From assembly GCF_004117935.1 (NCBI RefSeq), contig NZ_SDOY01000172.1, positions 78,561 to 142,560 on the forward strand: a DNA stretch of 64,000 nucleotides, read 5' to 3'. Each line of letters begins with the position of its first letter. The first letter of the stretch is position 1. This document shows positions 44,925 to 53,523 of this stretch, piece by piece. Both the position numbers and the translations under genes were made by a program. Below the pieces are notes generated by a model, which saw nothing but the letters and a program-made list of their open reading frames with translations, made no database searches and had not been told where the DNA came from. Source of the DNA: Streptomyces roseicoloratus (GTDB lineage Bacteria > Actinomycetota > Actinomycetes > Streptomycetales > Streptomycetaceae).

Positions 44925-45857
44925 ATGCGTGGACACGGCAAGCACCGCCGCCCCAAGAACGCCCCGCTCACCCGTGGCATCGCTGCCGTGAGCCTCACCG
45001 GCAGCGCCGCCCTCGCGCTGCCGCTGACCGGAGCCACCACCGCGGCCGCGGCCGCTCCGAGCGACGTGAACTCCGTCGCAGTGGCAAAGCCGGTGCTTTC
45101 CGCCGCCGTCCAGGCGGTCGCGGAGAACGCTCCCGAGGTGGCGTCGGCCGCGCCGGTGAAGTATTCCGTCGTCACCGGCGACTCCCTCTCGAAGATCGCC
45201 CGGAAGTACGGGGTCAAGGGCGGCTGGAAGAAGGTCTACCAGGACAACCGGAAGGTCGTCGGCGCGGACCCGGACCTCATCCGGCCCGGCCAGAAGCTCA
45301 CCGTCGCCGCCACCCGGACCGCGCCCCGCCCGGCGGCCCCGGCCCCCCACTCCTCCGCCACCCGGTCGTCCGTCGCCACCGGCTCGGCCGCCTCCGCCCC
45401 GGCCCCGGCGGTCAAGAGCGTCGCGAACACCACCGCCACGAAGGCGACGACCGCCAGGAAGGCCACCACCGTCACCAGGGCCACCACCGCCGGCGCCACG
45501 AAGACGGCGTCCGCGAGTCCGGCCGGCTACGCGTATGCCGACAACCTCGAGGGCTGGATCCGCGAGTCCCTCGACATCATGGCCCGCGAGGGCATCCCCG
45601 GTACGTTCGACGGCATCTACCGCAATATCATGCGCGAGTCGTCCGGCAACCCCCGCGCCATCAACAACTGGGACTCGAACGCCCTCGCCGGAACCCCGTC
45701 CAAGGGCCTGCTCCAGGTGATCGACCCGACCTTCCGCGCCTACCACGTCCCCGGGACGGCCTTCGACCCCTACGACCCCGTCGCCAACATCACGGCCGCC
45801 TGCAACTACGCCGCCGACCGCTACGGCTCCATCGACAACGTCTTCGGCGCCTACTGA
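44925..45857 (+). CDS. Secreted LysM/SLT-domain cell-wall lytic enzyme
   Basis: 310 residues. A signal peptide (about residues 1-43) precedes a LysM domain (about 78-128: YSVVTGDSLSKIARKYGV through LIRPGQKLTV) that binds peptidoglycan. A Thr/Ala/Lys-rich linker follows, then a soluble-lytic-transglycosylase-like domain with the catalytic Glu in IMRESSGNPRAIN and the GLLQVIDPTF motif. It should cleave glycan strands during growth or spore germination. Its mRNA leader is a c-di-AMP riboswitch, and a terminator follows. Streptomyces encodes several such riboswitch-controlled muralytic proteins beside the Rpf family. Confidence 0.92.
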   Translation: MRGHGKHRRPKNAPLTRGIAAVSLTGSAALALPLTGATTAAAAAPSDVNSVAVAKPVLSAAVQAVAENAPEVASAAPVKYSVVTGDSLSKIARKYGVKGGWKKVYQDNRKVVGADPDLIRPGQKLTVAATRTAPRPAAPAPHSSATRSSVATGSAASAPAPAVKSVANTTATKATTARKATTVTRATTAGATKTASASPAGYAYADNLEGWIRESLDIMAREGIPGTFDGIYRNIMRESSGNPRAINNWDSNALAGTPSKGLLQVIDPTFRAYHVPGTAFDPYDPVANITAACNYAADRYGSIDNVFGAY

Positions 45858-45916
45858 CGGGACCGGCCCATCGGACGGCTCATCGGACCGGCCCATCGGA
45901 CCGGCTCGTCGCCACC

Positions 45917-45961
45917 GGCAGGGCCGGGCACCCCTCACGGGGCGCCCGGCCCTGCCCTTTT
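45917..45961 (+). terminator. Terminator with U-tract after the LysM/SLT gene
   Basis: 18-nt arms (GGCAGGGCCGGGC...) with one mismatch and a TCAC loop, followed by TTTT. It is preceded by short repeats of GGACCGGCCCATC. Confidence 0.82.
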
Positions 45962-46048
45962 CCCGGAAGCCGATGAAACCTTCCCGCCGTCTCGACCGTC
46001 CTCACCTGCGGGAGCCGTCGGGACGAGGACGCTGGGAGTGGGCACGGC

Positions 46049-46855
46049 ATGGGGCTGATGGACAAGGGCAAGTACACCGCGCACATAGCCGTGGTGGCCT
46101 CGGCCGTCGCGATAGGTCTGGCCTCGTGGGGGGCCGCCGCGCTGACGGACAACGAGGCCGAGGCCCTGGCGGGGGAGCGGCAGACGCAGCAGCGGACGCC
46201 CTCCGCCGAGGCCAAGGGACCGGACCGGGTTCCGCCGGTGAAGGTGCCTCAGAGCATCGCGCACGACGCCGAGGCGGGCGGGAAGTCGGTGAACATCACC
46301 ATCGACGACGGCCCCGATCCGCGGTGGACGCCCCAGATGCTCGACATCCTCAAGGAGAACGACGTCAAGGCCGTGTTCTGCATGGTCGGTCCGCGGGCCC
46401 AGGAGTACCCCGAACTGGTCAAGCGGGTCGTGGCGGAGGGCCATCGGCTCTGCGACCACACCGTGACGCACGACACCACCATGGACAAGAAGTCCGTGGA
46501 GTACCAGAAGCAGCAGATCCTCGACGCCAAGCGGATGATCGAGGAGGCGGCCGGGGGAGCGAAGGTGGAGTACTACCGGGCTCCCGGCGGCGCGTTCACC
46601 CCGAACAGCAGGCGCATCGCCGCGGAGGCCGGGATGCGGCCGCTCGGCTGGAACGTGGACACCAAGGACTTCGAACTGCCGGGGACGAACGCCATCGTCA
46701 ACACGGTGAAGCGGGAACTGTCCAACGGACCGACGATCCTCTTCCACGACGGCGGCGGTGACCGCCGCCAGACGGTGGCGGCTCTGCGGCAGGTGCTGCC
46801 GTGGCTGAAGGAACAGGGCCACCCGACCAGCTTCCCGGTACGCACCAAGCCCTGA
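46049..46855 (+). CDS. Membrane-anchored polysaccharide deacetylase
   Basis: 268 residues. An N-terminal signal-anchor helix (about 12-32) precedes a NodB domain with metal/catalytic motifs TIDDGPD, HTVTHD (the two His ligands), YRAPGGAF and LFHDGGG. The family removes acetyl groups from N-acetylglucosamine in peptidoglycan or chitin oligomers outside the membrane. It lies directly after a peptidoglycan-cleaving enzyme, which suggests wall remodelling. Confidence 0.9.
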   Translation: MGLMDKGKYTAHIAVVASAVAIGLASWGAAALTDNEAEALAGERQTQQRTPSAEAKGPDRVPPVKVPQSIAHDAEAGGKSVNITIDDGPDPRWTPQMLDILKENDVKAVFCMVGPRAQEYPELVKRVVAEGHRLCDHTVTHDTTMDKKSVEYQKQQILDAKRMIEEAAGGAKVEYYRAPGGAFTPNSRRIAAEAGMRPLGWNVDTKDFELPGTNAIVNTVKRELSNGPTILFHDGGGDRRQTVAALRQVLPWLKEQGHPTSFPVRTKP

Positions 46856-46958
46856 CGGGCCGTACCGGCCCACGCCCTGACGGGCCGTACCCGGACCACG
46901 CCCTGATCCGGCCGTCCCCGCCCGGAGACTGCCGGGCGGTCTGAGCCCGCGCGGCCAC

Positions 46959-47005
46959 GCCCTGATCCGCCGTACCCCGCACGGGGTCTGTCGGCGGATC
47001 AGGGC
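46959..47005. terminator. Bidirectional hairpin between convergent genes
   Basis: 14-bp perfect arms (GCCCTGATCCGCCG and complement) with a 19-nt loop containing a smaller CCCCG/CGGGG stem. Just upstream, CACGCCCTGA is repeated three times. Confidence 0.75.
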
Positions 47006-47027
47006 TGAGGGGCCCGGCTTCCGCTGC

Positions 47028-47435
47028 TCAGCGCACCGCCGCGAGGCGCCGGCCGCCGCAGGCGCGCAAGGCGCTGTCGACGAGGGCGGACAGGACCGGT
47101 CCGCCCGGCTCCGGCGTCAGCCGTGCGAGGCGGTGCATGGTCAGGGCGGCCTCCCATGCCGAGGTCTTCGCCGGTGAGCAGCCCCAGGAGACGGCTTCGA
47201 GCCGCGCCCAGAGGTACGCGCCGAAGCCGAGGTGAATCGTTCCTTCGCGGGCCGCCTCCTCGTCGAGGGCCTCGCGCACCGCCGTCAGGAACGTCACGGC
47301 GTCCCCCGGCCCCAGGGCCTCGACGACGATCCGGAGGTACGGAGCGATCAGGCCGGTCGCCTCCGGCCACTCGGCCTCGTCACCGAATCGCTCGCGCAGG
47401 TGTCCGTACAGCGGGTGTTCCATGCAGTGGGTCAT
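47028..47435 (-). CDS. Hypothetical protein, about 135 residues
   Basis: The helical sequence YLRIVVEALGPGDAV and FLTAVREALDEEAAR with four Trp looks like a real globular protein, but I do not recognise a family. The start is uncertain: ATG 47435 (MTHCMEHPLYGH) or 47423; neither has a strong ribosome site. The open frame continues upstream into the 47.5-kb repeat tract, where the sequence is low in complexity, so I exclude it. No signal peptide. Confidence 0.55.
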   Translation of the reverse strand: MTHCMEHPLYGHLRERFGDEAEWPEATGLIAPYLRIVVEALGPGDAVTFLTAVREALDEEAAREGTIHLGFGAYLWARLEAVSWGCSPAKTSAWEAALTMHRLARLTPEPGGPVLSALVDSALRACGGRRLAAVR

Positions 47436-47504
47436 GAAGGCACAGATACGTTTCCCCACCCCGAGATCACCACGCCGACACGCCGAGCACCCCGTGCTGA
47501 CGCC

Positions 47505-47636
47505 CATATGGAGGCGCACCATGGGGAAGTGCCCCACAAGGTGGCGCACCATAGGCTCGTTGTGCCCCACACGGAGTCACGCCCTATGGAGGTCCCGCAC
47601 ATGGAGGCCCACCATATGGACGTGCCACACATGTGG
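47505..47636. repeat. Imperfect 30-33-bp tandem repeat, four copies
   Basis: Units of about 30, 33, 30 and 30 bp share CATATGGAGG/GGCGCACCATRGG/GTGCCCCACA blocks. Because the lengths are multiples of three, the frame is kept through the array. Read on the plus strand it gives His-rich decapeptide units like MEAHHGEVPH; on the minus strand units like MCGTSIWWAS. GC content is lower than in the surroundings. It lies directly before the start of the 47028 gene. Confidence 0.75.
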
Positions 47637-47671
47637 CGGCGCACGCCCTGTCGACCCTCGGCACCGGTGGT

Positions 47672-48748
47672 TCAGCCGGGCCGCGGCACGCGTTCGGACG
47701 GCGGGGGCGGGCCGGGCGGTGTGCCGTCGCCGAACGGGCGCCCGCCCAGCTCCTCCCGGCCGTGCGGCGACAGCCAGTCCGACGTGGCGGGGCCCCGGGG
47801 CACGATCCCGGTCGGGTTGATGTCGCGGTGGACGACGTAGTAGTGCCGTTTGATCTGGTCGAAGTCGATCGTGTCGCCGAAGCCGGGCGTCTGGAACAGG
47901 TCCCGCGCGTAGCCCCACAGCGCGGGCAGCTCGGTCAGCTTCTGCCGGTTGCACTTGAAGTGGCCGTGGTAGACGGCGTCGAAACGCACGAGGGTCGGGA
48001 AGAGGCGGACGTCGGCCTCGGTGATGGTGTCCCCCACCAGGTAGCGGCGGCCCGAGAGCCGCTCCTCCAGCAGGTCGAGCCGGTCCCACAGCCTCCTGTA
48101 CGCCGTGTCGTACGCCGACTGGCTGTGCGCGAAGCCGCACTTGTAGACGCCGTCGTTGACGTCCTCGTACACCTGGCCGGCGATCTCGTCGATCTCGTCG
48201 CGCCGCTCCTCCGGGTACAGATCCGGTGCGCCGTCCCGCTGGTGGGCCGTCCACTGGCTGCCCAGGTCGAGCGTGATCCGCTCGAAGTCGTTGGTCACCA
48301 CCTCGCCGCTGGGGACGTCGACGATCGCGGGCACCGTGATGCCGTGCGGATAGTCCGGATCGCGCCGGAAGTACGCTTCCTGGAGCCGTTCGATGCCGAG
48401 GACGGGGTCCTTCCCGTCCGGGTCGAGGCCGAAGGACCAGCTGCGCTCGTCGTGCACCGGCCCGGCGACGCCCAGCGACAGGACGTCTTCGAGGCCCATG
48501 AGGCGCCGTACGATCGCGGCCCGGTTCGCCCAGGGGCAGGCCCGTGCGATGACCAGGCGGTAGCGCCCGGGTTCCACGGGCCGGCCGTCCCGCCCGTCCG
48601 CCGTGATACGCGTGGTGAGGTAGCGGCGGTCGCGCCGGAACTCCCCGTCATCCTTCCCGTCCCCGCTCGCCTTCCCGTTTCCTTGCGCGTACCCGACCGC
48701 GCTTCCGTTCCCGTTCCCGTTCGTGGTCCTGTTCCCGTCGCCGGCCAT
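47672..48748 (-). CDS. Glutathionyl-hydroquinone reductase-like protein (YqjG/ECM4 family)
   Basis: 358 residues. An Asn/Gly-rich disordered start (about 30 residues, from a simple DNA repeat) precedes an omega-class GST fold. The catalytic Cys71 lies in ARACPWANRA and the family motifs SWSFGLDPDG, FRRDPDYPHGITVPAI and HFKCNR follow. E. coli relatives reduce glutathionylated hydroquinones. Actinomycetes use mycothiol, so the thiol partner is probably different. It could work with the quinone oxidoreductase-like gene 1.5 kb away. Confidence 0.88.
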   Translation of the reverse strand: MAGDGNRTTNGNGNGSAVGYAQGNGKASGDGKDDGEFRRDRRYLTTRITADGRDGRPVEPGRYRLVIARACPWANRAAIVRRLMGLEDVLSLGVAGPVHDERSWSFGLDPDGKDPVLGIERLQEAYFRRDPDYPHGITVPAIVDVPSGEVVTNDFERITLDLGSQWTAHQRDGAPDLYPEERRDEIDEIAGQVYEDVNDGVYKCGFAHSQSAYDTAYRRLWDRLDLLEERLSGRRYLVGDTITEADVRLFPTLVRFDAVYHGHFKCNRQKLTELPALWGYARDLFQTPGFGDTIDFDQIKRHYYVVHRDINPTGIVPRGPATSDWLSPHGREELGGRPFGDGTPPGPPPPSERVPRPG

Positions 48749-48885
48749 GGTCCCGAGCCCTTCTCGTAGGGCGTGGCTGAGGGCCGATCCGATCGGCCGT
48801 GTAGCGGCGACTACCCGCGCCTGCGCGTGCCACGCCTTGCCGGCAGCCGGCAGCCGGCAGCCGACAGCCCACTGTCCGAGAGCCG

Positions 48886-49992
48886 TCAGGCGGGGCTGCG
48901 GACCGGTGGCGCGGACGTGCCGAAAGCGCGGCGGTAGGCGGCGGGCGAGACGCCGAACGCCGTCCTCATGTGGGCGCGCAGCGAGTTCCCGGAGCCCAGC
49001 CCGGCCCGGTGCGCCACCAGGTCGATCGACAGGTCGGTCGTCTCGAGCAGTTGCTTGGCGAGTTCGAGCCTCTGGGCGGTGAGCCACTGCACGGGCGTCA
49101 TGCCGACCTCGTCGCGGAACCGGCGGGTGAAGGAGCGCAGGCTCATCCGGGCGTGCTCGGCGAGCCGGGCGAGGGTCAGCGGTTCCGTGAGGTGTTCGAG
49201 GGCCCAGGCGCGGGTGGCGGCGGTGCCGGCCAGCGTGGGCTCCGGGACCGGCCGGTCGATGAACTGGGCCTGGCCGCCGTCCCGCCAGGGCGGGACGACG
49301 CACATGCGGGCGGCGCGGTTGGCGGCCGCCGCGCCGTGGTCGCGCCGGATCATGTGCAGGCACAGGTCGACGCCCGCGGCCACGCCCGCGGAGGTCAGGA
49401 CGTCGCCGTCGTCGACGAAGAGCACGTCCTCGTCGACCTTGACCCGGGGATAGGCCCGGCGGAACTCCGGCGCGAGGTTCCAGTGCGTGGTGGCCGGGCG
49501 GCCGTCGAGCAGCCCGGCGGCGGCGAGCACGTACGAGCCGGTGCAGATCGACACGAGCCGGGTGCCCGGCCGGATCCCGGCGATGGCCGCGCTGACCTCG
49601 GGCGGCAGCGGGCCGCCCCGGCCCAGCTCGGGCATGGCGTGGGTGGGCGGCACGATCACCGTGTCGGCGGCGGCGAGGGCCTCCGGCCCGGCCGCGGGCT
49701 GCACCGTGAAGCCGGCGTCGCTGAGGACGGGCCCGCCGTCGGCCGTGCAGACGGTGACCTCGTAGAGGAGGCGGCCGTCGTCGCCGGTGGCGCTGCCGAA
49801 GACCCGGGACGGGATGCCGAGCTCGAAGGGCGGCACGCCGGGCAGCGCGAGCACGGCGACCCGATGCGACCCACCGCGCCCCGCGACCGGCCGGCTGTCG
49901 CGGTCCGGCTGCCGGCCGGCCGGGTCCCGCGGCGGGCGCCGCCCCTGCGGCTCCCGCTCGTCCCGTACGGCCGCTCCTGTGTTCTCACCCAT
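48886..49992 (-). CDS. GlxA-type regulator (DJ-1/PfpI plus AraC HTH)
   Basis: 368 residues. After a charged N-terminus of 45, an amidotransferase-like DJ-1/PfpI domain spans about residues 45-215, with ICTGSYVLAAAGLLDG in place of the catalytic elbow. An AraC-type double helix-turn-helix covers the last 95 residues (LARLAEHARMSLRSFTRRF and DLVAHRAGLGSGNSLR). It would bind DNA and sense a small molecule. Divergent from an NADPH:quinone-type oxidoreductase gene, the likely target. Confidence 0.9.
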   Translation of the reverse strand: MGENTGAAVRDEREPQGRRPPRDPAGRQPDRDSRPVAGRGGSHRVAVLALPGVPPFELGIPSRVFGSATGDDGRLLYEVTVCTADGGPVLSDAGFTVQPAAGPEALAAADTVIVPPTHAMPELGRGGPLPPEVSAAIAGIRPGTRLVSICTGSYVLAAAGLLDGRPATTHWNLAPEFRRAYPRVKVDEDVLFVDDGDVLTSAGVAAGVDLCLHMIRRDHGAAAANRAARMCVVPPWRDGGQAQFIDRPVPEPTLAGTAATRAWALEHLTEPLTLARLAEHARMSLRSFTRRFRDEVGMTPVQWLTAQRLELAKQLLETTDLSIDLVAHRAGLGSGNSLRAHMRTAFGVSPAAYRRAFGTSAPPVRSPA

Positions 49993-50111
49993 GGCCAGAT
50001 CCTGACACATCATGGCCATCCGGCCAACACCATGCCGTGACCAGGTGCCCGATCGTGGAGCGGTCGCCCGACGAGGGCGGCGAGAACGGCATGAGCAACA
50101 AGATCTACAAG

Positions 50112-50174
50112 GCCGACGAGACCGAAAAGGCCGACGAGACCGAAAAGGTCGATGAGGCCGACGAGGCCGACGAG
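50112..50174. repeat. 9-bp/18-bp direct repeats upstream of the oxidoreductase
   Basis: Seven 9-bp units: GCCGACGAG alternating with ACCGAAAAG, then GTCGATGAG and GCCGACGAG twice. They keep a frame that could encode repeated Ala-Asp-Glu-Thr-Glu-Lys from an ATG at 50091, overlapping the oxidoreductase start. A leader peptide is possible but unproven. Confidence 0.7.
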
Positions 50175-50206
50175 AGCGGCGCGAGAAGGAAAGAGGCGGA
50201 CGGTAT

Positions 50207-51130
50207 ATGCGTGCGATGGTCGTGGAGCGCTGGGGCGGACCCGAGACCCTGGTCGAGCGAGAGGTGGAGCGCCCGGAGCCGGGGCTGAACGAGGTCCTGG
50301 TCCGGGTCCACGCCGCCGGGGTGAACCCGGTGGACTGGAAGACCCGCGCGACCGGGGCGCTCATCGCGTGGGGCGAGGTTCCCGTGGTCGGCTGGGACGT
50401 GTCCGGCACGGTGGAGGCCGTGGGACCGGGCGTCGGGCACTTCCGCCCCGGCGACGAGGTCTTCGGGATGCCGCACTTCCCGCGCCAGGCGGGCGCGTAC
50501 GCCGAGTACGTGGTGGCGCCGGCCCGCCACCTCGCCCCGAAGCCGGCGTCCCTGACGCACGTGGAGGCGGCGGCGCTGCCGCTCGCCGCGCTGACCGCCT
50601 GGCAGGCGCTCGTCGACGCGGCCGGCGTCCGGCCCGGCGAGCGGGTGCTGGTGCACGCGGCGGCCGGAGGCGTGGGCCACTTCGCCGTACAGATCGCCAA
50701 GGCCCGCGGCGCGCACGTCATCGGTACGGCGAGCGCGTCCAAGCACGCGTTGGTGCGGGAGCTCGGCGCGGACGAGGTGATCGACTACCGCGAGGCCCGC
50801 TTCGAGGACGTCGTCTCCGACGTGGACGTCGTCCTGGACGGTCTGGGCGGGGAGACGGCGGAGCGGTCCCTGAAGGTGCTCCGCGACGGCGGCCGGCTCA
50901 TCACCCTGCCGGGCCCGGACGCCGTCCCCGAGGCCCGGGCCGGCGTGAGCGCCTCCTGGGTCCTGGTCGAGCCCGACCACCTGGGCCTGCGCGAGCTCGC
51001 GGCACTGGTGGAACGCGGGGAGCTGAGGCCGGTGGTCGAGACCGTCCTGCCGCTCGCCGAGGCCCCGAAGGCCCATGAGATCGGCGAGCGCGGCCGGACG
51101 ACCGGCAAGATCGTCCTCACGGTCGCCTGA
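50207..51130 (+). CDS. NADP-dependent quinone oxidoreductase-like (zeta-crystallin type) MDR protein
   Basis: 307 residues of the medium-chain dehydrogenase/reductase superfamily without zinc ligands. It has the GroES-like domain (NPVDWKTR, VVGWDVSGTVEAVG) and the Rossmann motif VLVHAAAGGVGHFA. Relatives reduce quinones or enoyl groups with NADPH. AAAGAGG lies about 8 nt before the ATG. The gene is divergent from the GlxA-type regulator. CCTGA repeats start at its stop codon. Confidence 0.9.
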   Translation: MRAMVVERWGGPETLVEREVERPEPGLNEVLVRVHAAGVNPVDWKTRATGALIAWGEVPVVGWDVSGTVEAVGPGVGHFRPGDEVFGMPHFPRQAGAYAEYVVAPARHLAPKPASLTHVEAAALPLAALTAWQALVDAAGVRPGERVLVHAAAGGVGHFAVQIAKARGAHVIGTASASKHALVRELGADEVIDYREARFEDVVSDVDVVLDGLGGETAERSLKVLRDGGRLITLPGPDAVPEARAGVSASWVLVEPDHLGLRELAALVERGELRPVVETVLPLAEAPKAHEIGERGRTTGKIVLTVA

Positions 51131-51243
51131 CCTGACCTGACCTGACCTGACCTGAACCGGGCCGGAACCGGGCCGGAACCGGACAGGAACCGGGCCGGAA
51201 CCGGGTCAGAACCGGGCCGGAAGCGGACCGGAACCGGGCCGAA
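51126..51243. repeat. (CCTGA)6 followed by eight 11-bp repeats
   Basis: Six CCTGA units (51126-51155) begin inside the oxidoreductase stop codon and run into eight units of ACCGGGCCGGA with few changes (51156-51243). They fill the gap to the convergent Rieske gene and probably prevent readthrough or arose by slippage. Confidence 0.9.
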
Positions 51244-51256
51244 ACCAGGGCGGTTC

Positions 51257-52159
51257 TCAGGCCGCGTACCGGGCCTCGACCTGCCCGTTGACGACGCGGA
51301 CCTCGAAGGTCGGCTGCGGTGCCGTGGCCGGACCCGTGACGTTCCAGCCGTCCGCCAGGCGGAAGGTGCTGCCGTGCCACGGGCAGACCAGACAGCCGTC
51401 CACCACGCGGCCGTCGGCGAGCGGGCCGGACATGTGGCTGCACCGTTCGGCCAGCACCCGGACGGTGTGCTCGTCCGTCCGCACCGCGACCACGGCCGTC
51501 CCGTCCAGGGAGACCCGCTGGGGTCGGCCCGTGGCGAGGTCGTCGAGGGCGATCAGCCGGTGCCAGCCGGTCGGGGCCAGCGCCTCGACCTGCTCGGCGT
51601 GGTTGGCGCCCGCGCCCTGCCGGTAGGCCAGGTGCCCGCCGATCGCCCCGCCCGCCGCGATGGCGCCCAGGCCGCAGAAGCCCCACGCGCCTCCGCGCGC
51701 GTGGCGGCCGCGGCAGCGGGCGGCCAGGGAGCAGGCGTAGCAGACCACGCCGGTGATGTTCGCCGCCGCGTGGACGAGGCCGACGCGCATCTGGGGTCGG
51801 CGCAGCTCGGCCCAGTCGGTCCAGCCGCTGACCGCGGCCGGTCCGGCGCCGGCGAGCCCGGCGCCCACGAGCAGCCGCGCCGCGCGCCGCTGCCCGGGCA
51901 CGAGGTCGAGCACGGCGGCCGACAGCCACGCGCCGATGGGGAACTGGACGAGCAGCGGGTGCACCGGGTGGCCGAGCCACCGCCCGTGCAGGACGTCACG
52001 GGCGGCGCCGAGCGGCAGCGCCCGCACGGCACTGCGCAGGGCATCCGCGAGTCCGTCGGTCCGTGGGGACTTCTCCAGCCGGTCCATCGCCCGCAGGACG
52101 ACGCCGGGTCCGTCGCCGGAAGGCAGTGCCGAGCGGAGGACGGTGGGCAAGGTGTTCAT
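51257..52159 (-). CDS. Membrane Rieske 2Fe-2S protein with DUF2231-like domain
   Basis: 300 residues. About residues 60-190 hold four hydrophobic segments of the DUF2231 type starting HPVHPLLVQFPIGAW, a pattern suggesting haem or metal His ligands. The C-terminal 100 residues are a Rieske domain with cluster ligands in ERCSHMSG and VCPWHGST. It should carry electrons at the membrane. No oxygenase partner is adjacent. Its neighbours are a broken carbonic anhydrase and a redox-type signalling operon. Confidence 0.9.
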   Translation of the reverse strand: MNTLPTVLRSALPSGDGPGVVLRAMDRLEKSPRTDGLADALRSAVRALPLGAARDVLHGRWLGHPVHPLLVQFPIGAWLSAAVLDLVPGQRRAARLLVGAGLAGAGPAAVSGWTDWAELRRPQMRVGLVHAAANITGVVCYACSLAARCRGRHARGGAWGFCGLGAIAAGGAIGGHLAYRQGAGANHAEQVEALAPTGWHRLIALDDLATGRPQRVSLDGTAVVAVRTDEHTVRVLAERCSHMSGPLADGRVVDGCLVCPWHGSTFRLADGWNVTGPATAPQPTFEVRVVNGQVEARYAA

Positions 52160-52217
52160 ACCGCGCGTGTAACCACCACGGGCGAGGCGAAACGGCCACG
52201 ACCCGCCCGGGTGGCCG

Positions 52218-52888
52218 TCACTCGTCGGCCGGCGCGTCCATGGTGAGCACCTCCGGCGCGATGCCCCGCGCGGTCACGATGTGCGCGACGCCCTTCATCA
52301 GGCCGTAGCCGTAGCCGTAGCCGTAGCCGAGGCCGAGGCCGACGACCGCGATCCGGCCGGATGCGACCTGTTCCGACAGCAGTCGTGACCGGTCGAGCAT
52401 CAGGTCGACGGTGTGCCGGATGTGCTCGTCCAGGACGTCGCAGTGCTCGGTGAAGCCGGCGGCGCGGGCGGCCAGAAGGCTCGACGTCACCCGTTCCACG
52501 ACGTCACGGACGAAGCCCCCGGCCGAGTGGCCGTACTCGACGGACTCGCGGGCCGCCGTGATCGCCCCGCAGGAGTCGTGCCCGAGCACGACGACCAGCC
52601 GCGCCCCGAGCACACCGGTCGCGTACTCGACGCTGCCCGGCACCTCCTTCCCGAGGACGTGGCCGCCGGTCCGTACGACGAACAGGTCGCCGAGCCGCTG
52701 GTCGAAGATGATCTCCCGGCCGGCCGGGAGTCGGAGCAGCCGAGGACGACCGCGAAGGAAGCCTGTCCGGGAGCGAGCCAGGAACGGCGGGCCGTGTCCT
52801 GGTGGGGGTGCTCCGGGGTGCCGGAGACGCAGCGCTTGTTGCCGGCGAGTAGCGCGTCGAGGGCGACCACCGGAGAACTTCCGGGCAT
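52218..52888 (-). pseudogene. Beta-carbonic anhydrase gene with a frameshift
   Basis: The first frame (MPGSSPVVALDALLAGNK to VVLGCSDSR) and a second frame (GREIIFDQRLGDLF onward, with VVLGHDSCGAI) together make a complete beta-carbonic anhydrase including both zinc Cys, the His and the Asp-Arg pair. The shift falls in CCCGGCCGGCCGGG at 52715-52728, where one base is missing relative to the expected frame. The C-terminal end has an odd GYGYGYGYG run. It is either an inactivating mutation or a sequencing error in a GC-palindrome. Confidence 0.8.
52302..52342. repeat. 6-bp microsatellite inside the carbonic anhydrase gene
   Basis: GCCGTA is repeated four times, followed by GCCGAG twice. It encodes Gly-Tyr and Gly-Leu dipeptides where relatives have ordinary sequence, so it looks like slippage expansion. 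Confidence 0.85.
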
Positions 52889-53042
52889 GTCTCCCCCTGG
52901 GTGCGGCGGACCGGCCGGGCACGCCACGCGTCCGGCGCTCGGTACGTCGAGCGGGCCGCCGCCGCCCCGCCACCTCCTCGGTCATCTGTTCCGCCGGTGC
53001 GTGAGGGCGACTGCCCCGTACGGACGGTCCCGGACGGATCGA

Positions 53043-53396
53043 TCAGCGGTGCAGCAGCTCCGGCCAGTTGTACGGGACGCGGCCGGCCGGCCCCGGGGCC
53101 GGCTGGTCCTCCGGGTGCCCGGTCGGCGCGGCCAGCGCGGGCCCCGACTCGTACAGGGCGTCGGTCGCGTAGTTCCAGTACCACTCCTCGCCCGGCTCGA
53201 AGCTCTGCACCAGCGGATGCCCGGAGGACTTCCAGTGCGCGGTGGCGTGCTGCGCCGGGGACGAGTCGCAGCAGCCGACGTGGCCGCACTGGGCGCAGCG
53301 CCGCAGGTGGAACCACCAGCCGCCTGCCTCGTCGCACTCCGCGCATCCGGTGCCGCTGGGCGGCGCACCGGGGTCGATCCCGTCGATCTCGGTCAT
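53043..53396 (-). CDS. UBP-type zinc finger protein
   Basis: 117 residues. Cys/His pairs follow the ZnF-UBP order: GTGCAECDE, CAQCGHVGCCDSS, QHATAHWKSSGHPLV. In eukaryotes this finger binds the C-terminus of ubiquitin; in bacteria its ligand is not known. The C-terminal 45 residues continue with YWNYATDALYE and a Pro-rich tail. Same strand as the cNMP kinase and regulator-flavoprotein genes, 127 bp after the kinase stop across a repeat array, and probably part of their unit. Confidence 0.88.
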   Translation of the reverse strand: MTEIDGIDPGAPPSGTGCAECDEAGGWWFHLRRCAQCGHVGCCDSSPAQHATAHWKSSGHPLVQSFEPGEEWYWNYATDALYESGPALAAPTGHPEDQPAPGPAGRVPYNWPELLHR

Positions 53397-53400
53397 ACGG

Positions 53401-53520
53401 ACTCCCTCATCCAGCCCCCTCGCTCGCACTCCCTGACGGACTCCCTCATCCGGCCCCCTCGCTCGCACCCCCTGACGGACGCCCTCATCCGGCCCGCTCG
53501 CTCGGACTCCCTCACGGACG
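53401..53520. repeat. 39-bp direct repeat, three copies
   Basis: Units at 53401, 53440 and 53479 share CTCATCCGGCCC and CTCGCTCG blocks with three to five changes. A partial fourth runs into the kinase stop codon at 53524. They fill the gap between kinase and zinc-finger genes. Confidence 0.88.
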
Positions 53521-53523
53521 CCC

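Noticed and set aside
50091..50288. Small ORF with repeated Ala-Asp-Glu before the oxidoreductase
   Set aside because: No clear ribosome site, and it runs into the oxidoreductase in another frame; reported as a repeat only.
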